From the NCBI RefSeq assembly GCF_040412425.1, contig NC_089781.1:52571727-52635726 (forward strand): 64,000 bases of DNA, in the 5' to 3' direction. Of the stretch, positions 45,240 to 54,894 are shown piece after piece; the first letter of the stretch is position 1, and the number at the start of each line of letters is the position of its first letter. This DNA comes from Macrobrachium rosenbergii (lineage: Eukaryota; Arthropoda; Malacostraca; Decapoda; Palaemonidae). The notes below the pieces were generated by a model that was not told the DNA's origin, made no database searches, and saw nothing but the letters and a program-made list of their open reading frames with translations. The position numbers were made by a program, and so were the translations under genes.

Positions 45240-46380
45240 GAAGAGTAATGTCCACAAAATCTGTTTGCATTATCTGCCATGAGGGTACATCTGCAACTCG
45301 AAGCATCATAAACCCTTCAGTGTTACAAGAACGAACTGTTGTAAGAGAGAGAGAGGGTGGGGGTGAGTCGGATAACTGAAGACCATAGCAGACCATTTGA
45401 AAGTTTGAATAAAACAGATCAAGCTTCAGTGCAATATCATAGTGAGTGTAGAAAATCTGTTGTTAACAAGGCAAAATTGTCAGACTTAAAGAAACAAAGA
45501 CAACAAATTTAGCTAGCCCCGGTTGCTCGTTGAGGACCTGGGCGCCCATCTAGTGAAGTAGACTCCTGACCCAAAAGAACCAAAACTGTCCAGAAAGCCG
45601 AGGCCTGCATGTTTGCTTCATGCAAATTTTGTTCTGATGAAGGTCCAGAAGCTCTGCATCGTGTCTTCTCAGATAACATGGGGCACACTTTCCTAAACAT
45701 AAAACTGGAAACTCAAGATGATCTTGTTAGGACTTCTCTGTCTGTCTTGTTCTAAAAAGGAGATGCAGTTGCACTTCAGAAGCACTACCACCGAAATTGC
45801 TTGCAGTATGCAAGTGCACCTGTAATTGAGCAAATGTTGATGGTATATCATATCGTCCGTTCCTATGTGATGAAGAGTTCCTCCTCATTGTTCAGAACAC
45901 CCTTGTTAGTGACGATGTCTCTGTTACCATGGCTGAACTGAATGATGAATACCTCTCAGTTTTGGAGAGATATCAAGTACAAGTTAGTAGCACAGGAAAC
46001 TATCGTAAGCACCTGAAAAATCTAATTACGAGCATCTTCTGAACATCCATGTCATGAAACCAGTTCGGAAAAATGAGCCCGAAAAGGTAGTTCTCCAAGC
46101 AACACTGAGCAAGGCAATTAAGTCCTCAGTGCTTGACAGTGGGAACTCATTGGAGAAATTAAGAGAACATAGCTGACATTTTGCAGAGGAGATGCTCCAG
46201 TACAAGGATGGACCTTTCAAAGACAGCTTTAGAGACTGAAAATCCTCCACTACTTCAGTTCTTCATTAGGCGCCTTCTTTTTGTAAACATGTTCTCAAGA
46301 TGTCAAAAAGCCACAGCCAAAGGAGGTACACAAAATCGAGTGATGTAGCAAGCCAGTTTCTGATTCAGACACCTGAAGTG
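45240..46380 (+). pseudogene. Element B protein, N-terminal paired zinc modules
   Basis: First module: CIICHEGTSA near 45268, then QYHSECRKSV near 45438 (C-x2-C plus H-x3-C). Second: ACMFASCKFCSDEGPEALHR near 45602, then KHYHRNCLQYA near 45782 (C-x2-C plus H-x3-C). The same pair of modules begins elements A and C, so the spacing, not just the sequence, is conserved. A (GA)n(G)n run near 45345-45365 breaks the frame between the halves of the first module, and further shifts occur to 46380. Likely a DNA-binding region. Confidence 0.65.
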
Positions 46381-46381
46381 A

Positions 46382-47566
46382 TTGTCAGGTGAAATATCAG
46401 GCAAGAAAAGCACCTTTGAACGAACCTTTAGACTCCTGTCATTGGGTTTACCTCTTGCCATTCACTCCAGAGTGCACAATAAGAATCTTGTCAGTAACTT
46501 ATCTGACCTCTACATTGGCTGTGACTGTCAGAAAATTCTCGACTTTGAAAAGTGTCTAGAGCCAGCTGTCATTCAACAAGTCAGTTTGATGGGTGGATTT
46601 TGCTTGCCCGATTTTGTCAAAAAAGGTGTGAACATCTGGTTTGCAGTCGACAACATTGTCCTCTTGGTAGACACTCCCACTGAACAAAACACATTTCATG
46701 GCACACTTATTGTCATCAACCAGAGGGCAGAGGATGGTGTTTCAGTCAACCATCCCCTTGATTTTCGAGAAAAGCTGCAGTCGCTTGAGCTGCTTTCACT
46801 GGATGTCTGTTACCTGAATGAACCTGTCATCAAAAAGAAGCCAATACGCTTCGAGGAATACCAGATTGGCAAACGAAAACTGACATTTGGAGATTTTACT
46901 GAAACATGGGCATTGGCAAGTTACTTCGTATCTAAAAACCACTTGGACAATATCAACTCTAATTGTCCAGTAGAAGTAGCAGATCATCCCATGAACAAAC
47001 AGCAAAGACAATCCTGTGATCAACAACAAAGTGAAGACAGCCAGTGCCAACATATGGCACAAGATCACCACAAAGATGATAAAGAGACAAGTGATGAACA
47101 AATGACGAAGATCAGAAGATCAGATGACGACAGACATCAACATGAAAGCCACTCAGGAAGTCTGGTCATCAAAACTAAACACTGTCATACGACAAAGCTA
47201 GATGTAATGCCCACCTGGGCAGCAACAAAATCTCTGCTGATGTCACAGTCATCTTCTCGTCATAAATTGACCAACACTGAAGTAATTGCTCCACTCTACA
47301 AAACATCACCTACAGACTATGGTACATTGTACACTGTCCTGGCACTGACTCAGGGAATTTCTAGTGTAGTGGTTGGTCCTGAGAGGAAAACCATCATTAC
47401 TTTGGACCTGGATCTATACAGCCGTGCCCTCCAGATTCAACAGTCAGCTGGCAATAATAACTGGGTTCTTCGTGCAGGTGTACTGCACATCGTATTTGCT
47501 GCCCTTCACAGCCTAGGAAAAACAGTGGATGGGAGCAGCATTGACACCTGTGCAATCGAAAATTAG
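46382..47566 (+). CDS. Element B protein, central region (longest open stretch)
   Basis: A 394-codon open segment without a genuine ATG at its start, so it is part of a longer protein. Conserved family blocks are LAIHSRVHNKNLVSNLSDLY, GGFCLPDFVKKGVNIWFAVD, TEQNTFHGTLIVINQR (the family WFAVDN...TFHGT region, matching AVDNIDHNP...LHGT in element C), a charged His/Gln/Asp-rich linker (about 46980-47160), APLYKTSPTDYGTLYT, then TLDLDLYSRALQIQQ near 47401 and LRAGVLHIVFAALHSLGK. The last two align with VFVADQLLYALAKQIQ and MFGGLNIEMASLRSIG of element C, which I read as the core of an RNase H-like transposase. No stop interrupts this stretch. Confidence 0.7.
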   Translation: MSGEISGKKSTFERTFRLLSLGLPLAIHSRVHNKNLVSNLSDLYIGCDCQKILDFEKCLEPAVIQQVSLMGGFCLPDFVKKGVNIWFAVDNIVLLVDTPTEQNTFHGTLIVINQRAEDGVSVNHPLDFREKLQSLELLSLDVCYLNEPVIKKKPIRFEEYQIGKRKLTFGDFTETWALASYFVSKNHLDNINSNCPVEVADHPMNKQQRQSCDQQQSEDSQCQHMAQDHHKDDKETSDEQMTKIRRSDDDRHQHESHSGSLVIKTKHCHTTKLDVMPTWAATKSLLMSQSSSRHKLTNTEVIAPLYKTSPTDYGTLYTVLALTQGISSVVVGPERKTIITLDLDLYSRALQIQQSAGNNNWVLRAGVLHIVFAALHSLGKTVDGSSIDTCAIEN

Positions 47567-47663
47567 TATATACATACAGCTGCTAGAATTTTACAATGTT
47601 AAAGCTTACAAACATGGTATCAGTACCACATCACAACATGTCTGGCCATGATGATGATGATGT

Positions 47664-48764
47664 TTGATCACGATGTTGCTATCATCCTGGGTACTTCCAG
47701 TCAAATGCTCTGATTTCAAGAGTGCTCTCCATGAAAGAAATCCTGAAATGACTAAGACATTTGAGGACATCCAGTCCTTGCATTCAGAAGTGTGCGCGAA
47801 GTATGAGGCTGAGGACTCTGGAGAACTAGCGCAGTTCCTCATCCAGTACCTGGAACAGGTTGAAAGTCTTCTAAGTCTCATCAGTGCCTGTCGATCAGGT
47901 GACTGGGAAGGCTATCTAGCAGCCTTGGAGAACTTCACCAAGTATTTCTTTGCGCATGATTTGATTAACTATTAGTGCCTGATGCCAGTTCGCTTGGCAC
48001 AGAGGAATGTCCTCGAAAAAGAAGAGCCAGATACTTGGGAAGCACTGAAATCTGGGGATTTTGTCATGGCCAAATCAGAAGTTCCTTTCACATGTCTGTT
48101 CACTGACCAGACACTTGAGCAAGAAATCAAAGGTTTGAAGTGCCATGGTGGCATGGTTGGTTTGACTCAGGATGAAGCAGCTCTGGACTGTCTTGTTACA
48201 ACCACACCACATCTTGCCAGAAAAGTAAAACAGTTCCTGAACAGTTTTACCCCAACATCAGAGGGGACAAAACAAAATGAGCACTATCAAATGGTAGGGA
48301 ATATTGCTGCAAGAACACGATCAAATGCTCTGAAGTTGCATGAATCAGTGGAGCTGCACTGTGCTGGAAACCCCTTTGAAATGAAAACACCACTGAAAAA
48401 CATAGCATCATCAGCTTTTATTCGACAAAGTAGGTAATATTCTGCACTTTGCTGAAAAGGAACTGAAGAATTTCAGGCTTTCATTCAAGACAGGTTACTA
48501 CCGACATCCAGACTCTCAGTTTGGGATCCATTGCAGAAATTAAAACTGAAGAACTTCTCTAACTGGATGCAGAAGACAAAAGCGCGCACGAGAGACAAGG
48601 TGATCAAGCTACATGAAGAGTGTGAGCTGCTAGGAAGGTTTCTGATTATTCAAGGCAGCAGACCGGAGCTAGTTCCAAAACATGAGAAGACTATCAGTGA
48701 ATTTGAGATGTCTGTGGTTCCGCGTTCAATCTGTGCTGTGATGGGTGCTCTATCCTGGAGATAA
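47664..48764 (+). pseudogene. Element B protein, second half of transposase-like core
   Basis: Blocks in order: FLIQYLEQVESLLSLISACR and DWEGYLAALENFTKYFFAHD (matching REGDFNLYLKALSKLVPYFF in element C), then an in-frame TAG at 47973 where the family reads NYAR. LFTDQTLEQEIKGLKCHGGM and VGLTQDEAALD follow (47982 on), matching AIDQVHEHNNAVIKGDGG of element C; the Glu here is a candidate catalytic residue. Later RSNALKLHESVELHCAGNPF and a second HEECELLGRF-like block (48531-48764). Frame breaks near 48437 and 48530. Confidence 0.7.
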
Positions 48765-48766
48765 GG

Positions 48767-49760
48767 CTAGTTTGATGCATGCCGTGGAAGAACCATGACG
48801 AACAAAGTGATGCAAGATCCCCTGTAATAACAGGTCATCCATCTCGTGTCCTGGTCATTGATGCAATGGGTGTACTCCAAAGCATGAAGAAAACTCCAAC
48901 AATGCTCAAGATATCGGATTTCCAGGCAGCATTCATCAAGCATATTGCATCTTTGGCATCCAGCTACAGCAAGGCTCACGTTGTATTCGACAACTATCTG
49001 GATCAGTCACTCAAGAACAAAACACGTCAGAAAAGAGCAGTGTCATCAAGAGAGTATGAATCCCGCTCAAGATGAGAAGCTCACCATGCCTCTGAAGGAT
49101 ATCTTATCCTCCACAAGATCAAAGCAAAAAGCTTAACAGAAATGTTGCCAAAGTTTTGCTCAAGAATTGTTGCATACCTTGAATCTGGTCGTAGTGTGTG
49201 GAAACAAAATCAAGAGCCATGACTTTGAAGAGGGGCACACGCACGAGGAGGCCCACACCTTGATACCTCACCAGGTTATGGCTTCAATAGATGAAAGTAA
49301 ATGGCAAGAGATATGTGTGTGGTCCTCAGACGCAGATGTTCTTACACTTCTTCTCCATTTGGTGTCTTGTGGTGGTCTTTGCCTCACCCTCAAACCGGTC
49401 TCAAATTCTTATTTGGCAAAGGTGTCAATACGAGTTGGCGTGGTGGAGAGAGCAAAGTGATTGGCCATCGAAAATGTCAAGGACTCATTGGTCTTCATAA
49501 TTTTTCTGGCACCGACTTGGGTGGGAAATTTCTCGGCATTACAAAGAAGTGGGTTCATGCTTATCTGCAACTTTCTGATGATGATGCAGTGATCAACTGT
49601 TTTAGGGTGCTTGGCAACAGATGCCTGCCAACAGAGCTGGTTGGTACTGAGCTTCCAGAGCAGCTCCAACATTGGAGCACTTTGTTTGTCATGTCTACTA
49701 CCCAACAGTCCAACTGCACTGCGATGGGAGATGTTCCGCTCAAGAAATCTAGAGGGTAAG
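48767..49760 (+). pseudogene. Element B protein, FEN1/XPG-like PIN nuclease domain
   Basis: Motifs: VLVIDAMGVLQ near 48849 (first Asp), HVVFDNYLDQSLKNKTRQKR at about 48979 (second Asp), HTHEEAHTLIPHQ near 49239 (family EAD, here EAH), VWSSDADVLTLLLHLVS near 49318 (DxD), and LHNFSGTDLGGKFLGITKK near 49492 (family FTGCD, here FSGTD). This order of acidic motifs is that of FEN1/XPG-type PIN nucleases. Frames change near 49075, 49165 and 49400. Loss of one acidic residue plus the shifts make this copy inactive. Confidence 0.7.
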
Positions 49761-50104
49761 ATGCTACCACCGACCCGTGGTCTTGATGCCACACATAACA
49801 CTGGCAAATTACACAGAGCCATGCATGACAAATCTTATCGCACCAGCTGCGTCCTTCTCGTCTGAAGTCAAAATGGCGTAGACCTGGAGGAGAAATGCAG
49901 CACCAGTGGTGCCTTACCCTACCTGCACCATCAGCTGTGCTTGAACTGACCAAGTGTGCCTGTAGATCTGGATGTAGAGGAAGCTGCAGTTGTTCCAAGA
50001 ATGGCCTTCCATACATCCCACTTTTGCAAATGTTATGGTGTTGATTGTTCAAATACCATCAAGAATGATGGACATAATGTTGACAATGAGGATGATAGAT
50101 GATA
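49761..50104 (+). pseudogene. Element B protein, C-terminal Cys-rich tail
   Basis: After a PPTRG block near 49770 the tail gives ELTKCACRSGCRGSCSCSKN near 49945-50000 and ends with a KCYGVDCSN-like block near 50030. Element A has a matching ELTK...CKGRCKCSQAEL. A closely spaced Cys array suggests metal or nucleic-acid binding. Confidence 0.65.
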
Positions 50105-50710
50105 AGTAGTGAATGGTAGCATGTTGACATACCGCATTAGCCATGATTCTAATGCTTAACAATAGGTCCAGTGTTTCTGTGATTTAGTTTGTCTTCTTTT
50201 CTGGTCGATACTATCAGCCATAGTGGTGCAATATGTAGTATTTTACATTATGCACTATTGCAATCCTTTGTTCTGGTCATTTGTACTTGTCACACGATGC
50301 TTTATTATTCTAGTCTGGTGTTATGTGTTTATTTTCATGTACGGAAAGCATTTACATTTAATAATGTGCTTAACAATAGTTCCAGTGTTTCTGTGATTTA
50401 GTTTGTCTTCTTTTCTGGGCCATACTATCATCCATAGTGGTGCAATATGTAGTATTTTATAGTATGCGGTATTGCAATCATTTGTTCTAGTCAGTTGTGC
50501 TTGTCACACGATGCTTTATTATTCTAGCCTGGAGTTGTGTTTATTTTCATGTACGGAAAGCATTTACATTTGATAATATGAGGGTTACTTGTTTATTAAA
50601 CAGATCACTTCTAGCTCAGTATTTGACATAATGTGGTTGAATCAGTTTGTGTGAATTGTCACATTATAATTTACATAATGTAATCTTGGTAATTAAAAAA
50701 GAAAAACTAC
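50105..50710 (+). repeat. Element B 3' non-coding region with a 214-bp tandem duplication
   Basis: A unit starting TGCTTAACAATAG at 50153 is repeated from 50367, sharing TTCTGTGATTTAGTTTGTC, TGGTGCAATATGTAGTATTT and GTACGGAAAGCATTTACATT. Two full units end near 50580. No coding content. Confidence 0.9.
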
Positions 50711-51173
50711 AGGTTTGTTACGAAAACAACTGCTTCATTCACTTTGTCATACTTGAAAACCCTGAAAAAGAGGTGTTACATGACCAGGTTTGTAAGATTG
50801 TGACAAACTTCGTCGATCGTACCGTGTTCGGTACCGTTTCCGTACTGTGTCCGGGTCACTCATACGCTGAAAATGAATGATATTTACTTCCAGTCTACTC
50901 AGTTGTGTCACAAATGGATTCAGCATCTTCAAAAACCTCTAAAGACATCCAAAAATCATCAAAATCGATTAATTATTAGCTGATTTGAAAATAATGTGAG
51001 TACCGGGACCCCCCGGGACAAAAAGGCTCTCCATGGCGGGATCGGGGTCGAAAAATTTGGCCCCCTCCACTTTCCCACAGTATACATCCAAATGAACCAG
51101 AATATGCAATAAAATCAATTTTGACAGCGAAATCCTACGGGAGCTGTTTTTCTGACAAAGTCATACCGCACTA
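50711..51173 (-). repeat. Element B right terminal inverted repeat
   Basis: Reverse complement of 44671-45132; outer end GTCATACCGCACTA. Confidence 0.95.
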
Positions 51174-53400
51174 CCGATTGGTGATTGTGGCCATGGAGGT
51201 GCTGCAATTATTATTATTAATAAATCTCTACAGCACTCCACAATACAACTAAATACAACTCGCTGTTTCAGTCATTTTGGAAAAGAGGATAACAATCAGC
51301 TCCTTATACCTACCACCAGACCATGCTTTTAACATTGGAGATTTTCAGTCCTTAATTAACCACCTTCCAACTCCTTTACTTCTCCTAGGTGACTTTAATG
51401 CCCACAACCCCCTTTTGGGAAGTCGGTTTTTAGACAGTAAAGGGAAATATCATCAAAGACCTTATTAGCAGGAATGATGTTACCCTATATAATAATGAGT
51501 CAGTGACTTTCCACAACATTCATGATAATCATTTTTCTGCACTGGACCTTAGTATTTCTTCAACAAGTATCCACCTTGATTTTAATTGGTCTGTTAATGA
51601 AGATTTAAATGGAGGCGATCACTACCTGATCTATTTGAAATATGCTCAAAATGCTCCATCTGAAGTTTTACCTAAGTGGAAGGTAGCAGACAGACTGGGA
51701 TAAATTCAGCAAGGGTGTAAATCTAGATAGGGAGTTTGAGTCCTTTCATTCTCATCTAGATGCCTATGATTACTTTATTAGATCTACTTTGAAGAGTGCT
51801 GAAGGCTTGATTCCAAAAACATAATGCAAACGTCATAGACCTGCAGTTCCCTGGTGGAATAAGACATGGTATTCTGAGGAAAGTGACTAGGGAGTGCTAC
51901 AAACATTACAAAGCTAGTGGCTCCCCTCAGTCTAAGTTAATCTATAAACGTGCTTTAGCCAAGCAGCAGCGCTTTCATAAGAAAGCCAAAAGAGAATGTT
52001 GGCTTTACTATATTAATGGAATAAACTCCAAGACCCCACTAAGAGTTGTGTGGTGCAAAATAAGGAAACTGAGTGGAAAATTTGTTGTGTCACCATTACC
52101 CTCATTAAAAATAAATGACACTCTAATCACAGAGCCCACTGAAGTTGCTAGTGAGCTAGGAAAACACTTTTCTAAAGTTTCCAGCCCTAACAATTATTCT
52201 CCAGAATTTCAAAGAATTAGGAGTTCTGAAATGACTCTGAAATTTGATTTGGGAAAATCTGAACCATACAACTACAAATTTTCCCTAAGAGAATTTCGTG
52301 AGGCGCTCTCCTCAAGTGAATCCACAGCTCCAGGTGAGGGTACAATCATATATGAAATGCTGAAACACCTCCCAGATGATGCCAAAAATTATTTACTCAA
52401 GATTATAAACGAAAACTATGGGAAACAGGAATTTTACCCAGGGACTGGAAAATGTCCATAATGGTTCCTATTAAAAAGCCTAATAAGATGCTTCCCTAGC
52501 CACCAGCTATAGGCCAATAGCTCTTACCAGCTGTGTGTGGCACCTAGAAACCAAAGGATTATTAACGCCATTTCAATTTGGTTTCAGGAAAAACCGCTCC
52601 ACCCTTGATCCCTTGCTGAGGCTGACCAACCAAATCCGGCAAGGATTCGCCAAACAATGTCAGACCATCGGCATATTTTTTGACTTAGAGAAAGTATATG
52701 ACACTACCTGGAGAATTGGCATCATGAAACAACTGCACAAGATGGGCATATGTGAAAGAATGATCAGGTTTATATATTCCTTTTTAACAGACAGATTTTT
52801 TTAAGGTAAAAATCGGAAACTCCCTCTCCCTACCTTTTATGCAGGAGGAAGGGGTTCCCAAAGGAAGTGTTTTAAGTGTAACACTTTTTTCAGTGGCAAT
52901 AAATAATGTGGTTGAAAAAATCTCGCCCCTGTTAAATGCTCGCTTTTTGTCGATGACCTTGCAATATACTGCGCAGGATATGGTTCTTTGTATGTAAACA
53001 TTTGCAAAGGTCTATTAATGCTATTACTAAGTGGGCTGATGAGAATGGTTTTAATTCTCCTCCTCCAAAACAGTTGCAGTAAGATTTACCAGGTGCTGGC
53101 GTGTAGAAGAGGTTCCCACACTTAGTCTAAAAGGGTCTATCCTTCCTAATGAAAATGAAGTAAAATTTCTGGGGATGGCTATAGACCATAAATTTACATG
53201 GACCAGCTACATACATTCCCTAAAGGTTAATGTTAAACAATCTTTGAATTTTTTAAAGGTTGTTTCTGGATTTAGTTGGGGGGCTGATAAGAAATCCCTT
53301 CTGAGGCTGTATGACTATGTCGATCTAAGCTAGACTATGGCTGTCAAATTTATTCCTCAGCCTTTAAAACCAAGCTAAAGGAACTGGATGTTGTACACAA
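51174..53400 (+). pseudogene. Ib-2 ORF2 (right of element B): endonuclease and reverse transcriptase
   Basis: Endonuclease: GDCGHGGAAIII near 51183, ISSLYLPPDHAFNI near 51295, LLLLGDFNAHNPLLGS near 51377, ALDLSI near 51540, GGDHYLI near 51614. An open 192-codon stretch (51883-52461) is the linker with AKRECWLYYINGINSKTPLR. RT: FGFRKNRSTLDPL near 52576, IFFDLEKVYDTTWR near 52673 with the catalytic Asp, GVPKGSVLSVTLF near 52850, and a C motif reduced to a VDD-like remnant near 52950. Frameshifts lie near 51450, 51700, 52460 and 52805. It is the best-preserved RT of the Ib family here. Confidence 0.8.
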
Positions 53401-54518
53401 CATGGGATTGAGTTGAGAATATGTTCAGGGGCTTTTAGAACTTCGCCTGTTGAAAGCATCTACGTGGATACAGATCATTTTCCCCTTGATCTAAGAAGGC
53501 AAGAGCTAGGGGTTGCGATATGTGGCTAGAATGAAAAGTGCTCCCAAAAATCCCTCCTTTCAAGTAGTAAAGGAAACAGACTCTCGAAGTTTTTCTTGTA
53601 CAAGAGCTTCTAAACCATTCCAAATTCGACTGAATAAGGATGTTAGGAATAATCATCTTAAATCCCAGAAAGTGCTGGAAGTAGAATATCCTGTAAATCC
53701 TCCATGGCTTAATCCGTAAGCATTAGTATGTAAGAAATTGTTTAACAAAAAGGACTGCACTGAACTTGAAGCGATTAGGGGAAAATTCTTAGAGCACGAC
53801 GTTACCCATGCTAATTATATAAAGATCTATACAGATGGATCAAAGTCAGATAGTGGTGTGGGTTGCGCTGTTATCCTTGGTGATACAGTGTACACTGCTA
53901 AATTACCTGTCTCTGCATCAGTATTTACTGCCGAATTAACAGCCGTAGTCTCTGCCCTAGATTTAGTTTTCCAAAGGGGAGACGCTAATTTTGTCATATA
54001 TTCAGACTAAAAGCACTTTAGAAGCTATTAAAAAATTTATTAGTTTTCATCCATTAATTCAAAAAGTTCAGGAGTGGCTTTTCCGTATCTATTGTCGGCG
54101 TAAATCAGTCTCTTTCTGTTGGGTTCCTTCTCACGTGGGGATTCGTGGAAACGAGATGGCAGACGAGGAAGCGAAAGCTGCTAGTATTGTATCAGAAACC
54201 TCTTTCAGAAAAGTGCCTTGTACAGACCTAGAAGGTCCTATTAGATCTGTTTTAAGTAAATGGCAAGAAAGGCAGGCTACTCCTCTTCTTGCCAATAATA
54301 AAAAATATAGAAATATTAAAGATAATATACTGCCGTGGTCTTCGTCATTCCAGTTTGACAGACGAACAGAGGTTATTTTAACCAGATTAATGATTGGGCA
54401 CATTCGTTTAACCCATCAGTTTATTTTAGAAGGAAGTATCCCTCCAGAGTGTGCTTACTGTGATGAGACACTAACAGTGGAGCACATTCTGGTGGTCTGC
54501 CTCAGATATTTTAACTAA
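53401..54518 (+). pseudogene. Ib-2 ORF2, RNase H and terminal His/Cys motif
   Basis: RNase H: KIYTDGSKSDSGVGCAVIL near 53822 (Asp intact), SVFTAELTAVVSALDL near 53919 (Glu), VIYSDXKSTLEAIKKF near 53993 (Asp kept; a one-base break sits here), then SFCWVPSHVGIRGNEMADEE near 54110 (last Asp). The terminal motif CAYCDETLTVEHILVVC is at 54453-54500. All four acidic residues are present, with a single frameshift in the domain, so this is the least damaged RNase H in the window. Confidence 0.8.
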
Positions 54519-54894
54519 AGAGAAAAATATTTCCAGGGTAAATCCCTCTCTGATATTTTGGGGATGAAGCAGATATTTCTGGTATCATCTCTTTTTTAAA
54601 GTGCATGAAAATTTTTAACAATATTTAATTTTTTTCATAATATACCCATTACATCACACAGAATTTAATTACATTAAATTTTTTGTTATGTATATATCAC
54701 ATCATTCATTAAACTTCATATCTTTATTTATTGGTCACATCACTTCATTTTATTTATTAATCATTTGCTTCATTAATTCATAAATTCATTTACCTTAACA
54801 TAATTTATTTTCTCTTCATTACGGCACTGAATGGCCTTCTTGGCCCCAGTGCTTGGGCTTTTGCCCCAAATATCATACATCCATCCATTCATAC
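54519..54894 (+). mobile_element. Ib-2 3' UTR and tail
   Basis: AT-rich UTR with GGCACTGAATGGCC and CCCAGTGCTTGGGC near 54825-54870 and an ATCC-type tail (CATACATCCATCCATTC). Ia-5 RT resumes directly after it. Confidence 0.75.

Larger units (their letters stand above)
44671..51173 (+). mobile_element. Long-TIR DNA transposon B (diverged DDE + FEN1-like family)
   Basis: A 6503-bp element with inverted repeats of about 462 bp, inserted in the endonuclease region of Ib-2. Ends read TAGTGTGGTTTGACTT (left) and the complement of TAGTGCGGTATGACTT (right). If TA is the target duplication, the rejoined site has the same length and frame as Ib-1; a 4-bp duplication is not visible, unlike element A. 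On the plus strand it encodes the same multi-domain protein as A and C but at low sequence identity, so it is a separate subfamily. The protein is broken by several stops and frameshifts. The three-level nesting (B in Ib-2 in Ia-5) makes B the youngest of the three. Confidence 0.85.

Noticed and set aside
49409..50052. Two long minus-strand open frames (140 and 163 codons)
   Set aside because: They are antisense to the FEN1-like domain and Cys-rich tail of element B, which show ordered family motifs on the plus strand.
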